Shown in pieces: positions 45,869 to 56,020 of a stretch of 64,000 bases of DNA. The stretch spans positions 29,839,709 through 29,903,708 of the forward strand of contig CM043971.1 in NCBI GenBank assembly GCA_014529385.2, given 5' to 3'. The number at the start of each line of letters is the position of its first letter. The first letter of the stretch is position 1. Position numbers and translations under genes: made by a program. This DNA is from Adiantum capillus-veneris. Lineage: Eukaryota > Streptophyta > Polypodiopsida > Polypodiales > Pteridaceae. The notes beneath the pieces were generated by a model, which worked only from the letters and a program-made list of their open reading frames with translations, did no database searches and was not told the DNA's origin.

Positions 45869-45878
45869 CCCCCCCCCC
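45768..45878 (+). repeat. (CT)n-C(n)-(CT)n-C(n) tract
   Basis: (CT)12, about 21 C, TTCTTCGT, (CT)22, then about 11 C. Lies between the end of LINE F and the leader of the ORF1-only LINE. Homopolymer lengths may be imprecise. Confidence 0.95.
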
Positions 45879-47127
45879 TTCGTCTCCGTCTCCTGCTTCA
45901 TCGACCTGCCCCTGGGCAAGGGGCTGCCTTACGGGGGGGTCCAGGTCTAGCCAGCGCCGCCTTGCACCAGCAAGCCACAACGCTGTCGTTTCCAGCCAGC
46001 CGGCATTTTCTGCATCACCGCTTCCCTGCTCTCTCTCCTCGCATACCCTGCCGTCCTCGTCACTGGCTACCTGGCGTTTCTTGCTCTCTCTCCTCGCATA
46101 GGCCTCCGTCCTCGTCACGAGTTCCCTCCCGACTCCCGAGCTTGCCCTCGTCACTCGCTAGCCTACCTTGAGTTTTATTTTCCTAACCTTCAAGCCTACC
46201 CACACACAGAGTCAAATTACTACCTATCAAGAGGTCTTTCCCACCCCGAGATTACTGACAGCCCATCTATGGGTCTTCTGAGCAGTAGCCATGGCCACTC
46301 GGGCATCATCCCGTGGCAAGCCCACCTTCGCAGGGGTTGTAGCAACACCCCCGAAACAGGACAATGTCATCGGCTTTCAAAAGGAATTCGAAAAACTTCG
46401 CAAGGAGAACGATGAGCTGAAGCAAAGACTTGCTACTATAGAGGCACGACTTGCTGCAATGGAAAACTGCAAGAAAGAAGAGATGGAAGTCAAGTTCAAT
46501 AAAACAAAGGCGGAAGTGGAGACCATCCTCACAAAGGAGGTCAAAACTCAAGTGCGGGAGGTAATCTTTCGCAAGGTCGAAGACCGTGTGGTATCCACGC
46601 TACGCGAGCGACAACGACAAGAGGACATCTCCCTCAATGTCCGCATCAGCGGGCTCCCAAGTGACTGGAAAGGGGAGGGGGATCTCAAGTTTCACGAGTG
46701 TTTTTCCCATATCCAAGCTATAACCCACCTGGTACAATGGGATCCAACAACAATCACCTCTCTTACACACGAGCATCGCACCAATCACGCAATCCTCTCT
46801 CTCAAGACCAAGGCAGATCGAATCAAACTCCTTGAGCAATCAAGGCTTCTTAAGGATACTAAAATTTGGTTTGCAGAAGATCTCACCCCCCCCAACAAAA
46901 GAAGGCAAAGAAACTATAGAAGATGCGAGAAGCACACCTTCCCGTTCTTAGTTTTTTTCATTTTAGCTTTTCTTTTTGACCCCTCTTTGGACCCTCAGTC
47001 CTAACTGAGATGTATCTCATGATCCTCTCGTCTAGAAGAACCCCTTTGTAATGTTTCGATTTCGGTCCCATGCGTCATATCTGACCTCCGTGGACGATAA
47101 TTCAATCTATCTATCTATCTCTCTCTA
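45879..47127 (+). mobile_element. ORF1-only LINE derivative (HAL1-like)
   Basis: Structure: CT/C-rich leader, an uninterrupted ORF1 (46291-47004), then a 3' UTR with GGTCCCATGCGTCATATCTG (47064-47083) and a tail of CTAT units (47105-47120) followed by CTCTCTCTAG. There is no endonuclease or RT. The 3' UTR has the same layout as family B but a different sequence, so it is a related but distinct family. Mammalian HAL1 elements are the known parallel: LINEs with ORF1 only, mobilised by a full-length relative. The ORF2-containing relative is not in this window. Confidence 0.75.
46291..47004 (+). CDS. ORF1 protein of the HAL1-like LINE: coiled coil plus RRM
   Basis: 237 codons without interruption from ATG 46291 (MATRASSRGKPTFAGVVATP). 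Residues 28-100 are a heptad-rich coiled coil (FEKLRKENDELKQRLATIEA). Residues about 109-180 form the RRM-like part (ISLNVRISGLPSDWKGEGDL, TNHAILSLKTKADRIKLLEQ). IWFAEDLTPPNKRR at about 191-205 matches the start of the C-terminal domain seen in LINE B (IFLGDDLTL). After about residue 210 the sequence changes to a hydrophobic, 3' UTR-derived tail, so the C-terminal domain is cut. Probable trimeric RNA-binding protein by analogy with L1 ORF1p. The open frame may mean youth or selection; it cannot be told which. Confidence 0.7.
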   Translation: MATRASSRGKPTFAGVVATPPKQDNVIGFQKEFEKLRKENDELKQRLATIEARLAAMENCKKEEMEVKFNKTKAEVETILTKEVKTQVREVIFRKVEDRVVSTLRERQRQEDISLNVRISGLPSDWKGEGDLKFHECFSHIQAITHLVQWDPTTITSLTHEHRTNHAILSLKTKADRIKLLEQSRLLKDTKIWFAEDLTPPNKRRQRNYRRCEKHTFPFLVFFILAFLFDPSLDPQS

Positions 47128-47200
47128 GTTCAATTTGTTGCAGTTTCTGTTTGTGTGTTGCTATTGATTTCTCGCTGGGGTGTCCAAGCCTGTTAGAGTA
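47128..47200 (+). repeat. LTR U5 remnant
   Basis: GATTTCTCGCTGGGGTGTCC followed by AAGCCTGTTAGA resembles the last bases of the chromovirus LTRs (GATTCTTGACTTGGAGTGTC, CAAGTCTGTTACA). Only the end is present, so it is a fragment. Confidence 0.5.
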
Positions 47201-47204
47201 CAAA

Positions 47205-48277
47205 TCTTGTTAGTTGTAGCAATGGAATTCAAAGCAAAAGGCCTTGCCATTCTCAAGTGCGTTTGGTTGGAACTTTGAGTAGGGGTGCTATTAACTTCAT
47301 TTGACAGGCAGGGTGGTTCTAAAAGGTTGATGGGGTTGCTTAACACTTGATAGAGTTCAGCCATGTTTGCCCCTTTGAAGCTGATCCTTGAGGAAAAGAG
47401 AGATTGTAGGAGTCATACAGCTTATATGTAGCAACTTCAACAAAAGACCCTTCTCCCATAGAGGATGAGATTGCAACCAGGAATTCTTTGATTATACTTC
47501 TAGAGCATAGAATTCTACTATCACTCAATGGGTGTGGGCCCTCAAAAATGACAGAAGGAATAGGGAGTTTGTTAAACTACATTGGCATTTGAAAAACTGA
47601 ATTTGAGATCTCAAAATATGTGGATGGGAAGCTTAGGAAATGACGCTATTGCACCTATTTGTAGGTCTGTATTTAATCAAATAAGGGACTTATTGTTCTA
47701 TAGAGCTAGCAAGGTCATGCACATCACCTGTGCTATTTGTCGATAGCCTGCTCACTTCATGCAAAGCAAATTCCTCTAGACATCTCAATTATTTAGTTAC
47801 ATCACTTCCGATAAACCATTCTTGGGACATGGAGTTGGATGTATCCATTCGATCAAGCTTTTTTCTCAAATTCCTGATGCTTCTTAGTGATTCATGACTT
47901 GCTACAAGCTTGGTTTTGCTTGCTCAGATGAACCAACCAATAAAAATGTCTTTTGAAATTTGAGCAAAAGATTTACAATGCACTTCCAAAAAATCATGAA
48001 CCAAATGGTAAATGGTGTATCCCTGCTTCTTGTCCTCACAGAAGCTTTGCAACTTTTGCTTTGATTGTCATTAAAAATTAAGTTTTGAAAGCAACAGTAG
48101 CAATCGTGAGATTAACCTGTTGAGATAAGCCACGTATGGTTTCATGAAGAGCTAACATGGCCTTTTCCTCTTCTGGTTGGGGTCTTCCAGGATTTGGCAG
48201 CTTAGAGCTGTTGTTTCTCTCATTGATTATCACTTCTTTGAATAGCTGAAAAATGGTCCTTATCTGCTGTACGCTTG
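47205..48277 (-). pseudogene. Unrecognised host-like gene fragment with intron, decayed
   Basis: Minus-strand coding blocks in order. Exon a, 48277-48117: IRTIFQLFKEVIINERNNSS, PGRPQPEEEKAMLALHETIR, preceded by a T-rich stretch ending TTGTGATCAG. A 58-bp GT..AG intron follows (48116-48059). Exon b, 48058 to about 47640: LQSFCEDKKQGYTIYHLVHD, VHCKSFAQISKDIF, SLRSIRNLRKKLDRMDTSNS, CLEEFALHEVSRLSTNSTGD, with three stops. Then in another frame: RILCSRSIIKEFLVAISSSM, EGSFVEVATYKLYDSYNLSF (47560-47390) and, after a G-run frameshift, MAELYQVLSNPINLLEPPCL (47364-47210). Composition and codon texture differ from all retroelements here. No family was recognised. Probably a fragment of a single-copy host gene captured or left behind. 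Confidence 0.5.
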
Positions 48278-48496
48278 CTGATCACAAGATGAAGAAGAGA
48301 ATTTGTCAATCACATGAATATACAAGGGCAAAGCAGACATAAATTTTGCTTGAACAATCATTCGATCTCTATAGCTTTGCTAAAGTTGATGTGTAGCATT
48401 TAGTCTCTATAGGAATGATTAATCACCTAATACACATAATACCAGTTTTACTACAAGCCCTGAACTAATAACTCATTATTTTTTTATCGAGGTTGA
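48278..48496. other. AT-rich stretch, possible intron of the host-like fragment
   Basis: About 220 bp upstream, in sense, of exon a. T-rich on the minus strand, ending in a CAG acceptor at 48278. No other feature. Confidence 0.35.
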
Positions 48497-48795
48497 TGTC
48501 ACAACCGGATGATGTGGCCTGCTAGCAACTGACAGGAATAGAGGAGGATGAGCCAAGCAAGAGCATAACTGAAAGAGCAGATCGAAATCTGAGTCTGAGC
48601 ATGCGTGAATTGTGGCGCGATTCATGGCAAGAATTGCAGGCTGCTGATGTGGCAGATTGGACGCCGGGATCTTTAGGAGCACCCCGAGGGACGACTAGTT
48701 GAGGGGCCAATGCATCTTGGAGTGAAGCTCCGCCACACCGTGTCTTGTCTCAACTGTGAAGCTTTTCTTTCAGTCCAAGTGCTTAAAGTGTTAAA
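48497..48795 (+). repeat. Diverged chromovirus-type solo LTR
   Basis: Starts TGTCACAACCGGATGATGTG, similar to the TGTCACAAAGTGATGACGTG LTR start. It contains GAGGGGCCAATGCATCTTGG and AAGCTCCGCCACACCGTG near 48700-48740, like the GGGGCCAGTGCATCTGGAAG / ACTCCACCGCTTCGTG of the G LTR, and ends near GTCCAAGTGCTTAAAG. No internal region is attached on either side. Confidence 0.55.
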
Positions 48796-49574
48796 AGTTT
48801 TTTCCAATTGTCATATTTCGTTGGCACATGGTGCCCTTTCGGTTGTAGTGGTATGACATCATCAACTGTTTGCTTTTCCGATAAGCAAACCGACTCTACG
48901 TCACTTTACAACTGGAAGCTATGGATTCGGAAGAATATTTAGGGTTTCTCGTCCATGAGTTATAATATTTGTTTTCAAGGCATCCTCTAGAAAACTTGCT
49001 TTATTTAAAGAATCTATAACACTTCTTGAATTTCACGCTGCCCTTAGTTATGCTTGAGGTGTTACTTCCTCTGGCACCGGACAATTCAAGAGCTTCAACT
49101 CATCAGCTGGGAGAGTCTACTAATATTCCACTTGGCAGTGATTTTCGAGAGATGGTGAAACGAACACATGGAGAGGATATCCTGGCTACACGGACCGCCT
49201 TTAGACACGCGTTGGACAAACCACCCAACCATAGCCACCATCCGGTAGCACCCCTGTGTTGGGGCTAGCGTCTAAGGACGTAGGCGTGCACCTGTAAGAT
49301 CGAGCGTCCCATACCGTCCGGCCCCACCTCCTCGAGGTGACCTTGCGCACTCCTAGCCTCATGGGCTAACCACTAGCACTCTGCCAGTGGGATCAATAAC
49401 TACAAATGAGGACTTGGCCTCCCTTTTATAAAAGTGGCCGGCCACACTGGCCGGGTTCACACTACGTCCGCTCGGACACCGGACGCCCATCTCGATGGTG
49501 TTAGACTAGATCCCCTCTCCTGTAAGTGGGATAACCATTGATGTCCTATACTTCGAAATGGGATTTCCGGAAAT
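48796..49574. other. Region without recognised gene; GC-rich palindromic segment
   Basis: An 81-codon frame at 49026-49268 has no recognisable features. From 49240 to 49500 the DNA is GC-rich and structured: CCTTTTATAAAAGTGGCCGG followed by CCACACTGGCCGGGTTCACA (49432-49471) has a TATA-like box and nested GGCC palindromes, and CGCTCGGACACCGGACGCCC follows. It could be the end of another retroelement. Nothing further can be assigned. Confidence 0.4.
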
Positions 49575-49951
49575 GATTACTCGCACACGATAGTGCTTGA
49601 GTGGAATGATTGACGAAATGACTATAGCATTTTGGTCTTGAAAATCTCTATAGACATGATCGTAATAAGGTTTAGTTAATTCAACATCAATGAGGTATGG
49701 GATGGATCTAGTTGCCATTACTAAATACGTTGCTGGCAGTCATGGTCTGAGATTTGAAATAAATTTTCTATGATTGATTTGATCTGTCTTGTGATGTGAT
49801 GTGACGTGACTGTCGTCTTTGTACAAGTGCTACGTTTGTGTCGTCTAATGCGTCGGTACTTAGAGTCAGTGTCTATTGAACTGGTTTATGGCTTATGTCT
49901 GATTTTGTAGGCATAATCTAGGGCGATTACAATTCTTTCAAGATGGGTGTA
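49575..49951 (+). other. Chromovirus H 3' UTR fragment with polypurine tract
   Basis: Alignable to the X/Y 3' UTRs: TTGACGAAATGACTATAGCA, GTCAGTGTCTATTGAACTGG, GGGCGATTACAATTCTTTCA, then AGATGGGTGTA as polypurine tract. No coding part of this element is present. Confidence 0.75.
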
Positions 49952-50541
49952 TGTCCCAAAATCATGACGTGGCAATCCTACCCAGACAACAGCAAATGAC
50001 CACCCACAACAGAGCTATTGACGTGAACAGACAGTACGACAGTCTAATGACGTGGCAGCAATACGGACGTCCGCAAAATGCGCTGGCAGACTAATGTGGC
50101 AGATTGTACAGATTTTCGTGTTTCACACTGGCTGTGAAGTGGGAGGGCTGTACAAAATTCTGTAAATTGTACTGGTGCTTTTTGGCAGCTTTTGATGACC
50201 AGCTGCTTTTGGGGCAGTTTGCTTTTGAGTTTAATTGCTTTTGGGACTCTGCTTCTGGTATCCCTTGTAAGAATAAAAGGAGCCCAAGGGCCTCACTTTT
50301 CAGAGCATCTGGACGCAGAGTCTGAGAGTCGAGGATCCACGGGAGTTGTACTTTGATCAAGCATTAATATAAAGGTAATATCGAAAGGGGCACCAATCTT
50401 TGGGGCCAATCTCTCTGGGCGTGGAACTACGCTGGGCCGTGTAGACTAAATTGAAGTGTGATTTAAAGTTGTGAAGTATTTTAAGTGATTCTCTCGTGTG
50501 TTGTGTCCAATTCTCGACTTGGGGTGCCCAAGCTCGTGACA
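49952..50541 (+). repeat. LTR of chromovirus H
   Basis: TGTCCCAAAATCATGACGTG to AGCTCGTGACA, 590 bp. Contains GTACTTTGATCAAGCATTAA, ATATCGAAAGGGGCACCAAT and CTTTGGGGCC (50370-50406), and AACTACGCTGGGCCGTG. No telomere-like repeats, unlike the X/Y LTRs. With the preceding 3' UTR it forms the right end of an otherwise deleted element. Confidence 0.82.
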
Positions 50542-50654
50542 GATTCTCTGTCTCCATGTCCCTCTGAGGGATGATTTTGAAAGGTGCTGAAATATTATCT
50601 CTCTTGCTTCGCTTATTGCTAATAGTTTTTTGCATGCAAAGCATGACTCTCTCA

Positions 50655-51437
50655 CGCACATCTTCACACCAGCTTGGGATTGAGACAAGAAGATTCAAAG
50701 GCATACCAACAGACAGTAGGATATGTCAGTTATGCCATGCAAAGCCAGAGACAGAGTTTCACTACATATGTATTGCACAGTCTACTATGAGATACAGGGA
50801 CGCTTTCACTGTTTATTCAGAGATGGTTTTGACTCGTTAGATAGAGTCATGAGATATCAAGATCAGAGATGTCTCGGATTATTTCTACTTGAGATACAGA
50901 GACATAGAGACTCTCTATTGAGAGGGCATAGACAGAGACAGTCCCAAAGACGCATATCAGATTTCTTCAGCCCGAGTACCACAGAGGTAGAGGGGCCACC
51001 ACCACCACAGAGCTCGGTTCCCACCCATACACACACCAGTGGTACTCTCATTAACCGAGCTATAGAGTTGGGGAGATCGAGATGACCACGATTGAGGAGG
51101 GGAGCCACGTAGCACCGACGGAGATTGCGGCAGAGGATCCACAGGATTCTAGCACGACACCCAGAGTGTCGATTAGGATAGGCTTCATGCTACTGCTATA
51201 TTGTATCATGGTGACACTTATCCCCGCTTTGTACCTTTGTGGCATTATACCATTGCTTAGCTTACCAGCCACCCATAGGAGTCGGTAGCACTCCTATCTC
51301 AGTTTCTAGTTTGTAGTTTTCTTTGTTTGTACCCAGACTTGATACTAGAATCACCATTGTAATCAGTTTGGTCTCATAGGTCATTTTGGCCTTTTGTAGA
51401 TGTTAATATATCATTTCATTTCATTTCATTTCTCTCT
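50655..51437 (+). mobile_element. 5'-truncated family-B LINE 3' fragment
   Basis: Starts at CGCACATCTTCACACCAGCT in the ORF2 tail (SSHQLGIETRRFKGIPTDSR), includes the CCHC module CQLCHAKPETEFHYIC (50715-50770), DFFSPSTTEVEGPPPP and LINRAIELGRSR, then the 3' UTR with the family signature (51370-51410) and ATTTC repeats. The left flank ends GACTCTCTCA and the right flank begins TCTCTCTCTCATTACAC, so CTCTCTCA is a plausible target duplication. Confidence 0.85.
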
Positions 51438-51449
51438 CTCTCATTACAC

Positions 51450-53099
51450 ACTTTTTTGTAAATCTGCTTTGATTAATTTACAAGTGGGAAACCTCAAAGC
51501 GAGGAAAACCCACAAAAATAAAGGGATACAAAAAACGGAGCACTATGAGGCTCCGAAGGCTAGAAACAGTCAAAGTAAATCCTGTAGGTATCAAGAGTGA
51601 TGTCTCCAGCGTAATAAGCAAAATGCAACGCTTGACCAAGAGATAATTTGAAATAGGGAAAGGGGTCAACATAAGTGCCTTCGAACATTAAGGAGTTCCT
51701 ATGGTGCCAGATGGCCCACAGAGTCCAAAATCTGACCCAGGTGAAGAACACCGCAAATTGAGATTACGGTGACTGGAGCACCCCAAAAAGCCAAAAGCGT
51801 TTGTGAAAAGAGCTAGAAGGAAAACGCAGCCGAAGAGCAGTCGACACACGCCGAATGAAGGCTCTAGAGTGGCGAAAATGCCACAGTAAGTGTGGCACGG
51901 ACTCCTCAGCTTCAAGGCATCTGGGGCAACGGGAAGGCGCAATATGCCAAGCATGTAACACACTGCCCAACAGGTAGAGCTCCCGCCAAGCAGCACCACA
52001 AGAAAACACGTTCCTTCAAAGGTAGATGACTCTGCCAAATGCGAAACAATGTGTATTGCCACCACAAGGATGACTCAGAGCGACACAGCTGATTACGGTG
52101 ATACACAATCCATACATCAGACTGAAGGATGGCATAGACACTGCCAGCTGAGATGCAGTCCAATTTGGTAGTAGCTAGATTCCAATCAGAGAAGCGAGAG
52201 TCCACATCCAAAGGAGGAATAGGTGAGTGAATCAGCAAGCATCCTTTGAATTTCCCGCCAAAGAGGAGAATAGTGAGGACCCAACTGAAAGTGGGACACT
52301 GCATCAGCGAACGAAAGAACATAACCCGAGTCATCAACCACCTGATGCACCTGACAGATTCCTTTTTGGGAAAGAAAATACGCTTGGCGAGGAGACCGTT
52401 GAACCATAGTCGAAGCGAAGGCCCTGCTCCAATGCAGACTCTCCAAATGAAGAGAGTTACCCACAGAGGATTGTCGACCATTCCAAGCCAAATGCAAAGT
52501 GACAACCTTCCAATCAACAGTGAGGGAAGAAGTAAAGGGACATCCAGGAATGTGTCCTTCAAGCTTCCCAAAAACATCCCAATAAGTCGGTTTCCAATGA
52601 CCAAAAGATGGGGTGACAATGTGTGTACACAAATGTGTGACCATGAGAGCCCAGGGTTGCGGCTGCTCCACCAAAACTGGCAATAGTATAGCTTTCCGAG
52701 CCAAAAGATGAAGTCGCAAGTCCAAAATATTTAACCCTCCAAGCCGCTTGGGAGAACACAGCTTGTCCATAGATAGAAGCCGAAGACCCTTCTTGCTAGA
52801 CGAGGTCCGCCAAAAATGCTCTAAAATAGTGGACATGAGGGACTGCAAGCGCAACCGAGGCCAGGATAAGAAAGGCAAGTAAACTGCACATAAGCCACAA
52901 GGATGCATTGGACAATCCTGAGACGCACATGAAGTGGCCACGTGGACAATTTCCAATTTAACTTGGAATGCAGACGTTGGAGCACCCAATCCAGTTTCTG
53001 CATAGCTGAGACATTCCAACCCAACGGATAACCCAAATGGCGAACCAGAACATGTGGAGGAACAATCTCCCCAGGCCACAATATCTTATGCCAGTCACA
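51450..53099 (-). mobile_element. LINE family C copy C1, 5'-truncated (RT C-terminus and zf-RVT)
   Basis: A minus-strand plant L1-type tail. The longest frame, 53079-52186 (297 codons), reads HFWRTSSSKKGLRLLSMDKL, CSPKRLGGLNILDLRLHLLA (52700-52830), the usual region after the RT in plant LINEs. Other frames give the zf-RVT domain: LPLKERVFLWCCLAGALP and CPRCLEAEESVPHLLWHF (51880-52010). The 3' end has the GTGGG..CCCAC hairpin (51484-51513) and a short poly(A) abutting CACAC on the plus strand. The 5' flank is a (GT)n/(CA)n tract (53099-53118). Confidence 0.88.
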
Positions 53100-53162
53100 C
53101 CACACACACACACACACAGAGTGGTTGATGGAGTATCTTGTAAGTGTCAGTAGTTTTGTGTC
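53099..53162. repeat. (CA)n tract and short spacer
   Basis: CCACACACACACACACACAC (53099-53118), then 40 bp of unique sequence ending TCTTCACAGAC before the next LINE tail. Confidence 0.9.
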
Positions 53163-53385
53163 TTCACAGACTTTTTTTTTGTAAATCAATTTGATTTATC
53201 TATCTATGGGAAACCTCAAAGACAGGAAAACCCACCAAAAAGATGTACAAGAAAAGGAACACAAAAGTGTTCGGCTGTGCAAAATAGCTAAAAGCATTCA
53301 TAAGAAAGCTGATGTATCTCTGCCGTGATATCACCAACTTCCAAGGCGAACCGCAAAGACTGACTAAGGGAAAGCTTGATTGTGT
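53163..53385 (-). mobile_element. LINE family C copy C2a, very short 3' fragment
   Basis: Only the last about 220 bp of a family-C LINE: a frame matching CVCVCDDTHTQ..SLCGSPWKLV is 3'-terminal LINE sequence, followed by the hairpin with GGGAAACCTCAAAGACAGGA and a T9 (poly-A in sense) at 53170. The 5' flank is ACACACACACAATC in sense. Confidence 0.8.
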
Positions 53386-53423
53386 GTGTGTGTCATCACA
53401 AACACACACACACACACACACAC
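53386..53423. repeat. (TG)n-spacer-(CA)n at the 3' end of LINE C4
   Basis: TGTGTGTGTGTCATCACAAA followed by (CA)10. This is the sequence into which the C4 3' end was joined. Confidence 0.9.
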
Positions 53424-53489
53424 TTTTTTTTTTGCAAATCGATTTGATTAATTTACTAGTGGGAAACCTCGAAGTGAGGAAAACCCTGA

Positions 53490-56015
53490 AAGGATCATAT
53501 ACAAGGGGAAGAACACATAATTACTCAGCTGTACAACGTAGCTAGAAACATTCATAAGAAAGCTGATGTATCTCTACGGTGATATCACCAACTTCCAAAG
53601 CCAAACTTAACGACTGCCTAAGAGAAAGCTTGAAGAGTGGAAATGGGTCTGCATGAGTACGATGGAACATGTAAGCATTACGCTGACGCCACAAGGTCCA
53701 ATAGGCCCAGTATCTGACCCACATGAAGAAAACCGCGAAACGTTGTAGTTTCGGTGAGAAAATGCCAAACACCCAGAACCTCTTGTGGAAGACAATCCCT
53801 AGAAAACGGAGCCAGCACAGCGAAGGAAATCTCTAGTAATGCAGCAATCCCACAACAAATGCAGACATTCTCTTCTGCGGTTGAGCAACGGACACAAGAA
53901 GAGGGGCGAGTATGACGCGCCCTAAGAAAAGTGCTGATTAGGAGCACTCCAAGAAAACAATGCCAAAGAAATAGTCGCTCCTTCAAAGGCAAATGGCTTT
54001 TCCACAAGGCAGAGAAAAGCTTCCTCCAATAGGGATCAGATTTGTGCATGTATCAAAGGGCATTACAATAATCAGCAAACTAGGGTTGTGTTAGAAGAAG
54101 AGCATAAATTCAATTGGTAGAAATATCTCGAAAAGGCGTTTCCTGAAGATCCCAATCAGACATGCGATCACCATCAGGCAAAGGTGTAACGGACAGAAAA
54201 TCAAGCAACATGTGTTGAAGTTCTCTCCAAAACTGACGGTAATGCATGCCCAATTAAAAACGGCGAGCGGCGAAGGGAAACTCAAAAGTATATCCGGCCT
54301 CATTGACTACATCCTCAACCACATGAATGTCATGACCAGAGGCCTGGCGAGGCGAAAGCGGCCGACCAAAGTAAGAGAGAATGCCCAGCTCCAATGGAGA
54401 CTCTCCAAACGAATCGAATCACCTCCCTGCCGAGGATTCCATGAAAGATGAATCGTAACCTCTTTCCAGGCAGATACCAAAGTGGAAGCAAGGTATGCAA
54501 ACATCAGAGTCCAAGGCTGAATTTGTTGCGCAAGTGTAGGCAACAACATAGCTTTCCTAGCAAGAACATGCATGCGCAAGTCCAAGATATTAAGGCCACC
54601 AAGACGTTTAGGAGTGCAAAGCTTCTCCATTGACATCAAGCACAAACCTTTTTTCTGAGCATGGGTCCGCCACAAATGGGACATAATGTCCCACATAAGA
54701 GAATCAAGACAACGACAAGGCCAGTGCATCAATGGCAAAAAGAACTGAACGTATGCCATCAGGATTCAGGATAATCCGAACAATTTGAAAACGAACATGT
54801 AATGGCCAAGTGGATAACTTCCAGTAATGCAATTTGACATTCAAACGTTGCATAACCCAATCCACTTTCCGAGAGTGAGAGACATTCCATCCAACTGGAT
54901 AACTCAAATGCCTAGTAATCACATTTGGAGAAACAATCTCACCTGGCCATAATAGACTATGCCAATCACAAGAACGAAGAAGCAGAAGCTTTGATTTACA
55001 AAAGTTTGACTCTAAGTCCAGCTGCAATCCCAAACAACTCCAAGGCTTCCATAATCACTCCAACAACAACGAGTCATTGGTGTAAGCCTCGCCAATGAAG
55101 GTACAACCCGAGGGTAGCTGCAAACCATGAAGACGCTCAACTGAGGTCAGGTGATCAAGATAAATCAACAGGGGGTGAGTGGCAATAGCATACAACAAAG
55201 CACTAAGGGGGCAACCTTGCCTGACCGAACAACCAAGAGGTCAAAATTCTGTTAATTCACCTTCCAGGATCCCCGAAGACCTACTGTAAGCATACAAGAA
55301 ATAAACCACATTGGCCAATTTAGGACCAAACCCTAGGCACCTCATCGTGGTTGCAACGAAGTCCCACTGAGGCCTTTTCAATATCAACTTGCATAACCAG
55401 TACATCCTATTGAGTGTACTTAGCATACTCCATGCCAATCATAACATTAGCCAGATTGTCCATAATCTGGCGACGTGGAATGAAACCATATTGAGACTGA
55501 TGGAGTCTTGCAAAAAGATGGTCCTTAATGCGGTGCACCAGCATCTTAACCAATATCTTGTAAACCATTGGCATCAAAGTAATAGGGTGCCAGTGAGAGA
55601 ATCGCTCGCAAAGCGCTTGCTTAGGCAACAATTCAAGTAGACCTTCTTACCAAGAAAGAGGCAAATCTTGTTTCTCCCAAGCTGCATTTATCATGAAAAG
55701 CAAGGACTGTTCAAGAGCCTCCCAGAAGGAGAGGAAAAATTCCACAGTAAGCCTATCCCAAATGGGAGACCGCCAACGGCCCAATGCAAGCAACGCACTA
55801 TGCAATTCCGAGTTAGTGAACGGTTCCTCAAGGAAACATGCATCTCGCAGAGACATGATCGGACGAACAAAAAGAAAGTATCAATTGACGCGCGTGGCAA
55901 GCAGCCGAAGATGCCTGAGAAGGAGCAGCAACCACCTGGCGATAATGCAAAACCATGGCATCAGCAAGTTTCTGCTTCGAAGAAGTCCAAACACCCGAGG
56001 GAAGCATACCCGGCT
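53490..56015 (-). pseudogene. LINE C4 ORF2, RT and zf-RVT part
   Basis: From upstream: VWTSSKQKLADAMVLHY (linker), FTNSELHSALLALGRWRSPI (start of RT, 55770-55830), KQALCERFSHWHPITLMPMV and RIKDHLFARLHQSQYGFIPR (55440-55620), SVRQGCPLSALLYAIATHPL (55150-55230). The catalytic motif reads AYTNDS near 55075 where copy C3 has AYADDS. Then KKGLCLMSMEKLCTPKRLGG (54590-54650) and zf-RVT (HLPLKERLFLWHCFLG, CVRCSTAEENV; 53850-54010). Several frame changes and stops; one active-site Asp is Asn, so RT would be inactive. Confidence 0.86.
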
Positions 56016-56020
56016 TGATT

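Noticed and set aside
49026-49268. 81-codon ORF as a small gene
   Set aside because: No recognisable motif, no conserved start context and flanked by LTR remnants; support is too weak.
52186-53079. 297-codon open frame as a host protein gene
   Set aside because: Segments such as CSPKRLGGLNILDLRLHLLA match the post-RT region of the two neighbouring family-C LINEs; the length is chance preservation.
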